64,000 nucleotides of DNA from Alphaproteobacteria bacterium (GTDB taxonomy: Bacteria; Pseudomonadota; Alphaproteobacteria; Micavibrionales; Micavibrionaceae), in NCBI GenBank assembly GCA_023384135.1, contig JAHDXS010000003.1:564728-628727 (forward strand), given 5' to 3'. Below, in pieces: positions 56,107 through 62,428 of the stretch. Positions within the stretch are counted from its first letter, which is position 1. Each line of letters opens with the position of its first letter. The notes beneath the pieces were generated by a model, which was not told the origin of the DNA, ran no database searches, and was given only the letters and a program-made list of their open reading frames with translations. Made by a program: the position numbers and the translations under genes.

Positions 56107-56183
56107 CGGAACGTGGCGCAGCCTGGTAGCGCACTTGCATGGGGTGCAAGGGGTCGCAGGTTCAAATCCTGTCGTTCCGACCA
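56107..56183 (+). tRNA. tRNA-Pro (anticodon GGG)
   Basis: A 77-nt cloverleaf with acceptor arms CGGAACG/CGTTCCG, D-arm GCGC/GCGC, anticodon arm CTTGC/GCAAG with loop ATGGGGT (anticodon GGG), T-arm GCAGG/CCTGT with TTCAAAT, and encoded CCA. Reads CCC and CCU proline codons. A hairpin overlapping the CCA end begins an array of palindromes downstream. Confidence 0.97.
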
Positions 56184-56224
56184 CCCTTCGCCCTTAGGGG
56201 CTTCGGGTGGCTTACGCCAGTAAG
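56181..56224 (+). repeat. Paired hairpins at the tRNA-Pro 3' end
   Basis: CCACCC (56181-56186) pairs with GGGTGG (56205-56210), enclosing an inner GCCC/GGGC stem with a TTAG loop, separated from the outer arms by TTC on each side. A second hairpin, CTTAC-GCCA-GTAAG, is at 56211-56224. The first has the same nested architecture as the palindrome at 56254-56283 and may also serve as a transcript end signal for the tRNA. Confidence 0.65.
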
Positions 56225-56253
56225 ACATACGAAACCCCTTAGGCCGAAGGCGT

Positions 56254-56283
56254 GTCCTCCGAAGCCCTAGGGCGTAGGAGGAC
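56254..56283 (+). repeat. Nested palindrome in front of the GIY-YIG gene
   Basis: A 30-bp element with outer arms GTCCTCC/GGAGGAC, three-base bulges GAA and GTA, and a perfect inner palindrome GCCCTAGGGC. It ends 8 bases before the GIY-YIG ATG. A shorter copy with outer arms TCCTCC/GGAGGA, the same GAA and GTA bulges and a GCC/GGC core is at 60928-60954. Confidence 0.8.
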
Positions 56284-56291
56284 GAGATACG

Positions 56292-56534
56292 ATGTATTTC
56301 GTATATCAGATTCAAAGCATTCCTTTCCCCGAACAGCGCTATACGGGCTTTACCGAAGATATTGAAAGACGCCTCAAAGAGCATAATGCGGGCGAATCAA
56401 AGCACACCGCAAAATTCTGTCCTTGGGAACTCGTCGTCTTCCATGCCTTCAAGGACAAACGCAAAGCTCAGGAATTTGAATATTATCTAAAGTCTGGGTC
56501 GGGCAAGGCATTTGCCAACAAACGATTTTGGTAA
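56292..56534 (+). CDS. GIY-YIG nuclease-domain mini-protein
   Basis: 80-residue single-domain member of the GIY-YIG/UvrC-like nuclease superfamily. The family motif appears as YFVYQIQS and RYTGFTEDIERRLKEHNAG, followed by the helix and AFKDKRKAQEFEYYLKSGSGKAFANKRFW, where Glu in QEFEYYLKS would be the metal ligand. The first motif is VYQ rather than GIY and the second YTG rather than YIG, so activity is uncertain. It resembles the small URI-domain proteins that are frequent in many bacterial genomes beside palindromes. It follows the nested palindrome at 56254-56283 with almost no spacer; no Shine-Dalgarno is obvious other than the GGAGGAC arm. Confidence 0.82.
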   Translation: MYFVYQIQSIPFPEQRYTGFTEDIERRLKEHNAGESKHTAKFCPWELVVFHAFKDKRKAQEFEYYLKSGSGKAFANKRFW

Positions 56535-56552
56535 GTTCAGAGTGTCTGTGCA

Positions 56553-57434
56553 GTGAAAAACCAAGCACCCGACCCCACCGCCTTCTTCACCCGGCTCGTC
56601 AACATCCTCACCGCGCCGCGTTTGATCGCCGCCCGCCCGAGGCTTAAATTCGTCCTCTCCGAATTCCTCCATTTCGGCTTCAAACAGGCTTGGGCCTGCC
56701 TGTTCGGCGGCCTCATGCTGGCCGCGCTGGTCATCACGAAACTCCTCTGGTCGCCGGACCTCCCCCTGAGCCGCTACGATTTCATGTTTATCTTCGCCAT
56801 CGCGGTCCAGATCGCCTTCGTCCGCTTAAGGCTCGAAACGCCACAGGAAATCAAGGTCATCTTCATCTTCCACATCGTCGGCACGGTGATGGAGATCTTC
56901 AAAACTCACATGGGCTCATGGGCCTACCCGGAGGAAAACCTGATCCGCATCGGCGGCGTCCCGCTTTTCTCGGGCTTCATGTATTCGGCGGTGGGCAGCT
57001 ACATCGCGCGCGTTTGGCGCATCTTCGATTTCAAATTCACCAATTACCCGCGCCGCGACCTCACGGTGCTGCTCTGCGCCCTGATTTATATAAACTTTTT
57101 CACGCATCACTTCACGGCCGACATCCGCCTGTTCCTGTTCGCCTTCACGATCATCCTCTACGCCCGCACGTGGGTGTATTACAAACCGCACGAAACGCAC
57201 CAGAAAATGCCGCTCCTGCTGGGATTCTTCCTCGTGTCGTTCTTTATCTGGATCGCCGAGAACGCCGGAACCTTCGCCGCCGCGTGGCGCTACCCCGACC
57301 AGACCCACGAATGGACGATCGTCTCCCCGCACAAGATGGGCGCGTGGTTCCTGCTGATGATTATCAGCTTCGTGCTGGTGACGCTCTTGCACAAGAAAAT
57401 GCCCGCCTATAAAGACGGGCGGGGCAGGGACTAG
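56553..57434 (+). CDS. DUF817 family integral membrane protein
   Basis: 293-residue membrane protein with about eight predicted helices, matching the DUF817 family by LHFGFKQAWACLFGGLMLAA, HIVGTVMEIFKTHMGSWAYPEE, LFSGFMYSAVGSYIARVWRIFDFKF and FFIWIAENAGTFAAAWRYPDQ. Function is unknown; a link to membrane-bound enzymes is not established. The start is GTG 56553. It converges with the tandem paralogs, with a 4-bp stop overlap. Confidence 0.82.
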   Translation: MKNQAPDPTAFFTRLVNILTAPRLIAARPRLKFVLSEFLHFGFKQAWACLFGGLMLAALVITKLLWSPDLPLSRYDFMFIFAIAVQIAFVRLRLETPQEIKVIFIFHIVGTVMEIFKTHMGSWAYPEENLIRIGGVPLFSGFMYSAVGSYIARVWRIFDFKFTNYPRRDLTVLLCALIYINFFTHHFTADIRLFLFAFTIILYARTWVYYKPHETHQKMPLLLGFFLVSFFIWIAENAGTFAAAWRYPDQTHEWTIVSPHKMGAWFLLMIISFVLVTLLHKKMPAYKDGRGRD

Positions 57435-58345
57435 GAAATCGTATGCGGCTCGTCCCATTCCGGCACGGGCTCGTTCGCCGGGCGGTTGACGATGGCCTTG
57501 TAAAGATCGCGTATTTTCGTATCGCCCAGCGCGTTGTCGCCCGCCTGATAATATCCCATCCCCTCATGCCCGGCCCGGTTGAGCTGGAACGCTTTGTTCT
57601 GCAACAGGTGAATGGCGGGCAGAACCCGGTCATAAATCTCAACGATTTCATGCACGCTCGGCCGCTCGAAACGCGGAAAATCCTCCACCCCCTCAAGGTC
57701 GCCGGGCAAAATCGCGTCGTTGGGCGAATGATAGAAAAACGCGTCTTCGAACCCCGGCGCGGTCACGGTCCAGCTTTTGAGATCCTCGCTCCGCTCGATC
57801 GTGATGCCCATCGCTCGGGCCTTGTCCTGAAACGCGGCGTCGCTGTAATGAACATCTTCGCGCAAGGCCTCATAACTCCGGCCCGTCTGCTTCTCCATCA
57901 GCCACCCCAGCGTTCGCATAAGGTTCTCCTGCACGGCAAACTCGCGGTAGGTCGCCAGAACGTCCATAATAAATTTCTGCCGGTCGTTATACGGCCCCTT
58001 GTAACGCCCCGTGACGGTGGCGTTCAGAATATGCTCGATCGGAATGTTGTAAATTTCGGCCTCGTACGTCCCCTGATACGGGTGCTGGCTCAAATTCTCG
58101 TCGCGCGGCGGCGCGTTGAGTGCCAGACCCAAGATCACATGCCCGGCCTCGTGGGGCAGCGCTTCCTCATAACCGCCGAAGTTCCAGACCGTGCGCGTAT
58201 GATAATCGACCGCCTGCTGCAACGTCATGTCGCGCGACAGCATGGTCTGCAACTCCTCGCCGCGTCCGCCCGTGGCCAGACGGTCCGGCGCCTCGCCCAG
58301 CCCGCGCATCAAATTCCCGAAAAATGCCTTGAACCCGCCCGTCAT
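57431..58345 (-). CDS. Unknown protein, tandem paralog A, with HEAGH motif
   Basis: I do not recognise this 304-residue protein. It is a paralog of the gene immediately upstream. Shared landmarks are DMTLQQAVDYH, LPHEAGHVILGLALNAPP (His65 and His69), HPYQGTYEAEIYNI, SDAAF, and GFEDAFFYHSPNDAILPGDLEGVEDFPRFERPS. HEAGH followed by a conserved YEAEIY 25 residues later could form a gluzincin-like zinc site, but the fold is unproven. No signal peptide is visible. ATG 58345 starts one base after the stop of paralog B, so the pair is coupled. Possible but unproven functions include a metallopeptidase or a non-enzymatic lipid-binding protein. Confidence 0.7.
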   Translation of the reverse strand: MTGGFKAFFGNLMRGLGEAPDRLATGGRGEELQTMLSRDMTLQQAVDYHTRTVWNFGGYEEALPHEAGHVILGLALNAPPRDENLSQHPYQGTYEAEIYNIPIEHILNATVTGRYKGPYNDRQKFIMDVLATYREFAVQENLMRTLGWLMEKQTGRSYEALREDVHYSDAAFQDKARAMGITIERSEDLKSWTVTAPGFEDAFFYHSPNDAILPGDLEGVEDFPRFERPSVHEIVEIYDRVLPAIHLLQNKAFQLNRAGHEGMGYYQAGDNALGDTKIRDLYKAIVNRPANEPVPEWDEPHTIS

Positions 58346-58346
58346 C

Positions 58347-59231
58347 TCAATGCCTCGGCTCCATCGCATCCGCATCCGCGCCGGGGGCAGGGGGCTTGAA
58401 CCCCGCGACCATCACCGCGTGAAGATCGCGCACCCTGACCGACCCCAGATCCTGCCGCAACGGCATGGAATGGGTGGGAACATCGCCGTACGCCGCAATC
58501 CGCGTCTCGATAAAATCCGTCAGCGCGTCCAGCCCCGGCTTGATCCGGTCGTAAATCGCCCCGGCCTCCGCCTCGCTGGGCCGCGAAAAACGGGTGAAGT
58601 CCTCGACCTCCTCGATATCGTCCGGCATGTAATGGCGGCGTTCATCGACATACCAGAACCGCTCGTCCATCCCCGGAATATCAACGCCCCACGTCTCCTG
58701 ATCCTGCGTGACCTCGATGCCGTGCGGCTCGGCGTATTGATAAAATGCGGCGTCCTTGAACGAGACCTCGCGGCGCACCTGCTCCCCGTCGATGCCCGCG
58801 ACCCGTCCGAGCCCCCAGCTTACAACCCGGTTGAGGTTGCCCAGAGGCCCGTAAATACCGTAATTCTCCTGCACACGCTCAAGAAACTTCGCTTTCGCCG
58901 CGGCATCGTCGCCGTCGGATTTTCCTTGCATCGCGTCAAACAAAGCCATCTCGGCGGAAACGCTGTAGATCTCGGCCTCGTAATCGGCTTGATAGGGATA
59001 ATCGGAAGGAGCGCCGGGCAAAGTCTTGCTCAGCGCCATCAGAATATGCGCGGTATCATGCTCCAGATTGAAATCAGGCGGCAACCCCCAGCGCTCCAGA
59101 TGATACGCCGAGGCCTGCTCCAGCGTCATATCCTCGCGCAGCATCACGCCCACCTCGTCATCGTGGACCGAAGGCGCAAAACCCTGATTATGCGCAGAAG
59201 TAAAGCCTGAACTTAGACGATCACCCGTCAT
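58347..59231 (-). CDS. Unknown protein, tandem paralog B, with HDTAH motif
   Basis: 294-residue relative of paralog A, encoded directly upstream on the same strand. Aligned features are DMTLEQASAYH, LEHDTAHILMALSKTLPGAP (His58 and His62), YPYQADYEAEIYSV, FKDAAFYQYAEPHGIEV and GMDERFWYVDERRHYMPDDIEEVEDFTRFSRPS. The putative metal motif is HDTAH instead of HEAGH, so the two copies may differ in activity. No signal peptide or membrane helix is seen. The gene starts 79 bp from cutA, which is divergent. Confidence 0.7.
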   Translation of the reverse strand: MTGDRLSSGFTSAHNQGFAPSVHDDEVGVMLREDMTLEQASAYHLERWGLPPDFNLEHDTAHILMALSKTLPGAPSDYPYQADYEAEIYSVSAEMALFDAMQGKSDGDDAAAKAKFLERVQENYGIYGPLGNLNRVVSWGLGRVAGIDGEQVRREVSFKDAAFYQYAEPHGIEVTQDQETWGVDIPGMDERFWYVDERRHYMPDDIEEVEDFTRFSRPSEAEAGAIYDRIKPGLDALTDFIETRIAAYGDVPTHSMPLRQDLGSVRVRDLHAVMVAGFKPPAPGADADAMEPRH

Positions 59232-59310
59232 GGATTAAAACCCGCTTTTTTGCTTATACTGGCGCAGTTCGGCGAATCTGTCAATTTTCGTAACTCGGGA
59301 GGCTAAGCCC

Positions 59311-59628
59311 ATGGAACTCTTCTCCGTCTATGTCACCTTCGCAAGCGAGGAACAGGCCCGTTCCATTGCGGAAACCGTTGTCAATGAGCGCCTAGCCGCC
59401 TGCGCCAACATCTTCCCGCCCCACCATTCGATATACCGATGGGAGGGGGAGGTACAGCACGCCAGCGAGACCGCCGCCCTGTTCAAAACCACGGAAACCG
59501 CCTTCGAGGCCCTGAAAGACCGCATAATCGAGCTCCACAGCTACGATTGCCCCTGTATAGTGGCTTGGGAGATCGAAGAAGGGCCGAAAGCCTTTCTGGA
59601 GTGGATAGTTAATGAGACGGTACAATAA
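59311..59628 (+). CDS. cutA: Divalent cation tolerance protein CutA
   Basis: 105-residue trimeric PII-like protein. The family pattern is evident: VYVTFASEEQARSIAETVVNERLAACANIFP, HHSIYRWEGEVQHASETAALFKTTE, and HSYDCPCIVAWEIEEG. The original copper-tolerance role is not firmly established in general. It is divergent from paralog B and followed by the rplM promoter. Confidence 0.92.
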   Translation: MELFSVYVTFASEEQARSIAETVVNERLAACANIFPPHHSIYRWEGEVQHASETAALFKTTETAFEALKDRIIELHSYDCPCIVAWEIEEGPKAFLEWIVNETVQ

Positions 59629-59668
59629 TACCGCAACCCTAATAAACTGTTTTTATTGCGGAAATTTG

Positions 59669-59697
59669 TTGACAAAGCGCTGCCGCTAAAGCATAAA
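59669..59697 (+). promoter_or_regulatory. rplM-rpsI promoter
   Basis: A consensus TTGACA (59669-59674) and CATAAA (59692-59697) with a 17-bp spacer lie 48 bp before the rplM ATG. The near-perfect -35 fits a strong ribosomal protein promoter. Confidence 0.65.
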
Positions 59698-59744
59698 CAC
59701 GGCACTTCGAAGACCAACAAGTTTGAATTAAGAAAGAGCTTCAC

Positions 59745-60209
59745 ATGAAGACATATTCTGCAAAACCCGCGGATATTGAGAAGAAATGGATCATTATCGA
59801 TGCGGAAAATCTGATTCTCGGCCGTCTGGCCAGCGTTGTGGCCATGCGCCTGCGCGGCAAGCACAAGCCGACCTTCACCCCCCACATGGATTGCGGTGAC
59901 AATGTCATCATCATCAATGCGGCGAAAATCCAGCTGACGGGTAACAAGCGCGAAGACGACGTGTACTTCTGGCACACCGGTCACCCCGGCGGGATCAAGC
60001 AGCGCACAAAGGCCCAAATGCTTGACGGTAAATACCCTGAGCGCGTTGTGCAAAACGCGGTCGAGCGTATGCTGCCCAAGGGTCCTCTGGGCCGCGCCGT
60101 GTTCAAAAATCTCCGCGTATACCCCGGAGCCGAACACCCGCATGAGGCACAACAGCCCGAAGTGCTGGACGTAGCCGCCCTGAATCCCAAAAACAAACGC
60201 ACTGCCTGA
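59745..60209 (+). CDS. rplM: 50S ribosomal protein L13
   Basis: 154-residue L13. Typical text: [68 protein letters not shown] and [25 protein letters not shown]. It precedes rpsI by 14 bp, the standard rplM-rpsI operon. Confidence 0.96.
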   Translation: MKTYSAKPADIEKKWIIIDAENLILGRLASVVAMRLRGKHKPTFTPHMDCGDNVIIINAAKIQLTGNKREDDVYFWHTGHPGGIKQRTKAQMLDGKYPERVVQNAVERMLPKGPLGRAVFKNLRVYPGAEHPHEAQQPEVLDVAALNPKNKRTA

Positions 60210-60223
60210 CGGGACTTGAAAAC

Positions 60224-60781
60224 ATGACGAAGAAAACAGACACCAAAAAAGAATCCGGCGCCAGACGCGGCAAGAAGGAAGAGGCCGTGAAGGACCTCCG
60301 TTCCATCGGAACCGTTGTGGCCGAAGCCAAGGCGAAGCCTTCTGAAGGCGAAACCTCTGCAAAGCCTGAGAAAAAAGAACCCAAGCTCGACAAGCTGGGC
60401 CGCGCCTACGCAACAGGCCGCCGCAAGAACGCGGTTGCCCGTGTATGGCTCAAGCCCGGCTCCGGCAAGGTTGTTGTAAACGGCAAGGAGCAGTCCATCT
60501 ACTTCTCCCGCCAGACGCACCTCCTGATCCTGAACCAGCCCTTCCTGATCGTTGACCGCGTCGGACGCTTCGACGTGATGGCGACGGTGACAGGCGGCGG
60601 CCTCTCCGGTCAGGCTGGGGCGGTCCGCCACGGCATCGCCCGCGCGCTTGAAAACTTTGACCCCGCTCTCCGTCCGCCGTTGAAAGACGCCGGCATGATG
60701 ACCCGCGACTCGCGGATCGTCGAGCGTAAAAAGGTTGGCAAGCACAAGGCACGCCGGACCAAGCAGTGGGCGAAGCGTTAA
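60224..60781 (+). CDS. rpsI: 30S ribosomal protein S9
   Basis: 185-residue S9 with an N-terminal Lys/Glu-rich extension of about 57 residues before the conserved core ([29 protein letters not shown]). The C-terminus, [19 protein letters not shown], is the S9 tail that reaches the P-site tRNA. The extension is long for the family and common in alphaproteobacteria. A strong terminator follows. Confidence 0.95.
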   Translation: MTKKTDTKKESGARRGKKEEAVKDLRSIGTVVAEAKAKPSEGETSAKPEKKEPKLDKLGRAYATGRRKNAVARVWLKPGSGKVVVNGKEQSIYFSRQTHLLILNQPFLIVDRVGRFDVMATVTGGGLSGQAGAVRHGIARALENFDPALRPPLKDAGMMTRDSRIVERKKVGKHKARRTKQWAKR

Positions 60782-60806
60782 TCGCTGCCAGGCTTACGAA
60801 ATTATC

Positions 60807-60838
60807 AAACACCCCCGCCCGCCGGGGGTGTTTGCTTT
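60807..60838 (+). terminator. Intrinsic terminator of rplM-rpsI
   Basis: A perfect 10-bp stem AAACACCCCC / GGGGGTGTTT with a 7-nt loop is followed by GCTTTT. It is 25 bp past the rpsI stop. Confidence 0.85.
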
Positions 60839-60846
60839 TGGCAAAC

Positions 60847-60968
60847 TGTCATCCCCGCGCCCCCCGCCTGTCATCCCTGCGTAAGCAGGGACCTGCGAAC
60901 CACACCCTCCTTGTCATCCCGCGACCTGTCCTCCGAAGCCTTGGCGTAGGAGGAAGGCGGGGATCTAG
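60847..60968. repeat. Three TGTCATCCC repeat units, one carrying the 27-bp palindrome
   Basis: TGTCATCCC occurs at 60847-60855, 60869-60877 and 60912-60920. The second unit forms TCCCTGC-GTAA-GCAGGGA (60874-60891), a 7-bp hairpin with a tetraloop. The third unit, beginning GTCATCCCGCG, is followed at 60928-60954 by the palindrome with arms TCCTCC/GGAGGA and bulges GAA/GTA, then by AGGCGGGGATCTAG (60955-60968), the expected second half of the unit. The palindrome thus appears to lie inside the unit. Confidence 0.7.
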
Positions 60969-60984
60969 TCATGAGAGGGAAAGT

Positions 60985-61077
60985 CGTCATTGCGAACCCG
61001 CACACAGCGGGTGAAGCAATCCACAATGCCGAAGAGATGGATTGCTTCGTCAGCCTGACGGCCTTCTCGCAATGACG
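60985..61077. repeat. 93-bp double palindrome, GTCATTGCGA type
   Basis: Outer arms CGTCATTGCGA (60985-60995) and TCGCAATGACG (61067-61077) are exact complements. Inside, GAAGCAATCCA pairs with TGGATTGCTTC (ends 61048), and CCCGC-ACACA-GCGGG (60997-61011) forms a further hairpin. This type of non-coding repeat, starting GTCATTGCGA and carrying GAAGCAATC, is widespread in bacteria. No gene is visible in 60782-61156 apart from these repeats and the terminator. Confidence 0.75.
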
Positions 61078-61156
61078 AAACCGCCACCCGCTCGTGCGCG
61101 TTGTGATCGTCGTGTTTCAAATATATGATAGGCGCATATCAAGAACAGGAAACCGC

Positions 61157-61678
61157 ATGAGCAAATTCATCTACCCCTATCGCGGCGTCATGCCGAAAAT
61201 CCACGAAACCGCCTTCATCGCCCCCACGGCGAGCATCATCGGCGACTTGGAAATAGGGGAGGGCAGCAACATCTGGTACGGCTGCGTCCTGCGCGGCGAC
61301 GTCAACCCCATCAAAATCGGCAAGAACACGAACATACAGGACGGCGCGGTCATCCATACGACCAGCAATTTTCAGGGCACCACGGTCGGCGATAACGTGA
61401 CGGTGGGCCATCTGGCCATTCTCCACGCCTGCACGGTGGAGGATTACGGCTTCGTCGGCATGCAGGCCTGCGTGATGGACGGCGCGGTGGTGGAGGGGAT
61501 GGCCATGCTGGCGGCGGGCGCGCTCTTGACCCCCGGCAAGCGCTTGCCAAGAGGCCAACTCTGGTCGGGCCGCCCCGCCAAATTCATGCGCGACATGACG
61601 GAGGAGGAAAACAAATACGTCCTCTGGTCCGCCGAGCATTACCGGAAGTTAGGGGAAGAGCATAAGGAGAATTGCTAA
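61157..61678 (+). CDS. Gamma-class carbonic anhydrase family protein
   Basis: 173-residue left-handed beta-helix protein with hexapeptide repeats (IHETAFIAPTASIIGDLEIGEGSNIWYGCVLRGD). Three histidines in the positions of gamma-carbonic anhydrase metal ligands are seen: one in VIHTTSN and two in VTVGHLAILHACTV. Many members, such as YrdA/CaiE types, bind zinc; carbonic anhydrase activity is not certain. ATG 61157 is chosen over an in-frame start inside the repeat-derived region. Its TAA overlaps the start of the AT-rich gene by one base. Confidence 0.88.
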   Translation: MSKFIYPYRGVMPKIHETAFIAPTASIIGDLEIGEGSNIWYGCVLRGDVNPIKIGKNTNIQDGAVIHTTSNFQGTTVGDNVTVGHLAILHACTVEDYGFVGMQACVMDGAVVEGMAMLAAGALLTPGKRLPRGQLWSGRPAKFMRDMTEEENKYVLWSAEHYRKLGEEHKENC

Positions 61679-62328
61679 TGGATTCTTCAGAAAAAATTGC
61701 TTACAATTATCTCAAGCAATTATATCCCATTTCAGAAATAAAGTTCGAGCCGAATGGAGACACGACGTTTCCGGATTTTCAATGTGGCAGTCAAGAATTT
61801 GAAGTATCTTCACTATATCAAAAGTTAGATCACAGATGTGTTGAAGAACATGAAGCGCCAATTTTGAAAATGGTTCAAGCCTTAATAGAGCAATACAACT
61901 GTAAAGACGGAGAAGGTTATTATTTTTTCCTGACTATTTCAGGGGCAGAAAAATTAGAAAAAGAACAAAAGAAGCATTTGGAGAAATGGTTTAGAAACAA
62001 CGATAAAAAAGTAAAAAGCCTAGCATTTAAAAACAAAACTCTCTCAATACGATTGCAATCGCAAAAAAAATATAAAGAAAAATACGTTAGTGCCGGAATT
62101 GTAAACCACAACAGAGGCGGCTACGTATTTGATGAGTACAAAAAGGCCCTATTGCATATTATTGAGAAAAAAATGATAAAAAATCAGTCTCACGCCATAC
62201 TTTTACTTATTGATATAGACATGAATCCTATAATTGATAACAACATAAGAGATTTAGATTTTTCAAATATCCCATTCCAGATTATAGTTTTAAATCAAGA
62301 ATCTAAGGTCAAATATTCTTGGAATTAA
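61678..62328 (+). CDS. Unknown AT-rich orphan protein (possible PD-(D/E)XK-like)
   Basis: 216-residue protein with no family that I recognise. Base composition is far more AT-rich than anything else in the window, so it was probably acquired. It is soluble, Lys-rich and alternates helices and strands (GYYFFLTISG, HAILLLIDIDMNPII, PFQIIVLNQ). DTTFPDFQ then EFEVSSL near residues 28-45 resembles the start of a PD-(D/E)XK nuclease core, but the last residue is Ser rather than Lys. It starts at ATG 61678, overlapping the carbonic anhydrase stop by one base, behind AAGGAGA, so it has adopted the upstream ribosome site. A nuclease or defence role is speculation. Confidence 0.6.
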   Translation: MDSSEKIAYNYLKQLYPISEIKFEPNGDTTFPDFQCGSQEFEVSSLYQKLDHRCVEEHEAPILKMVQALIEQYNCKDGEGYYFFLTISGAEKLEKEQKKHLEKWFRNNDKKVKSLAFKNKTLSIRLQSQKKYKEKYVSAGIVNHNRGGYVFDEYKKALLHIIEKKMIKNQSHAILLLIDIDMNPIIDNNIRDLDFSNIPFQIIVLNQESKVKYSWN

Positions 62329-62428
62329 AAGACTAATAAGTAATCTTCACGCACAGCCCTTGGCACTAAACTTCCAATCTCCGGCTCCCCGAACATGATC
62401 CGCTCCATATCGCAGAGTTTCAACCCCC

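Noticed and set aside
56107..56183. tRNA-Pro as the attachment site of an integrated island
   Set aside because: I found no integrase and no duplicated tRNA 3' end downstream in this window.
57431..59231. Assignment of the tandem paralogs to the Coq4 ubiquinone family on the basis of HDxxH
   Set aside because: The spacing from the second His to the next conserved Glu does not fit Coq4, and other Coq4 blocks are missing.
60847..61077. Possible CRISPR array because of the repeated TGTCATCCC units
   Set aside because: Units are irregularly spaced, themselves palindromic and not separated by unique spacers of constant length; no cas genes are present.
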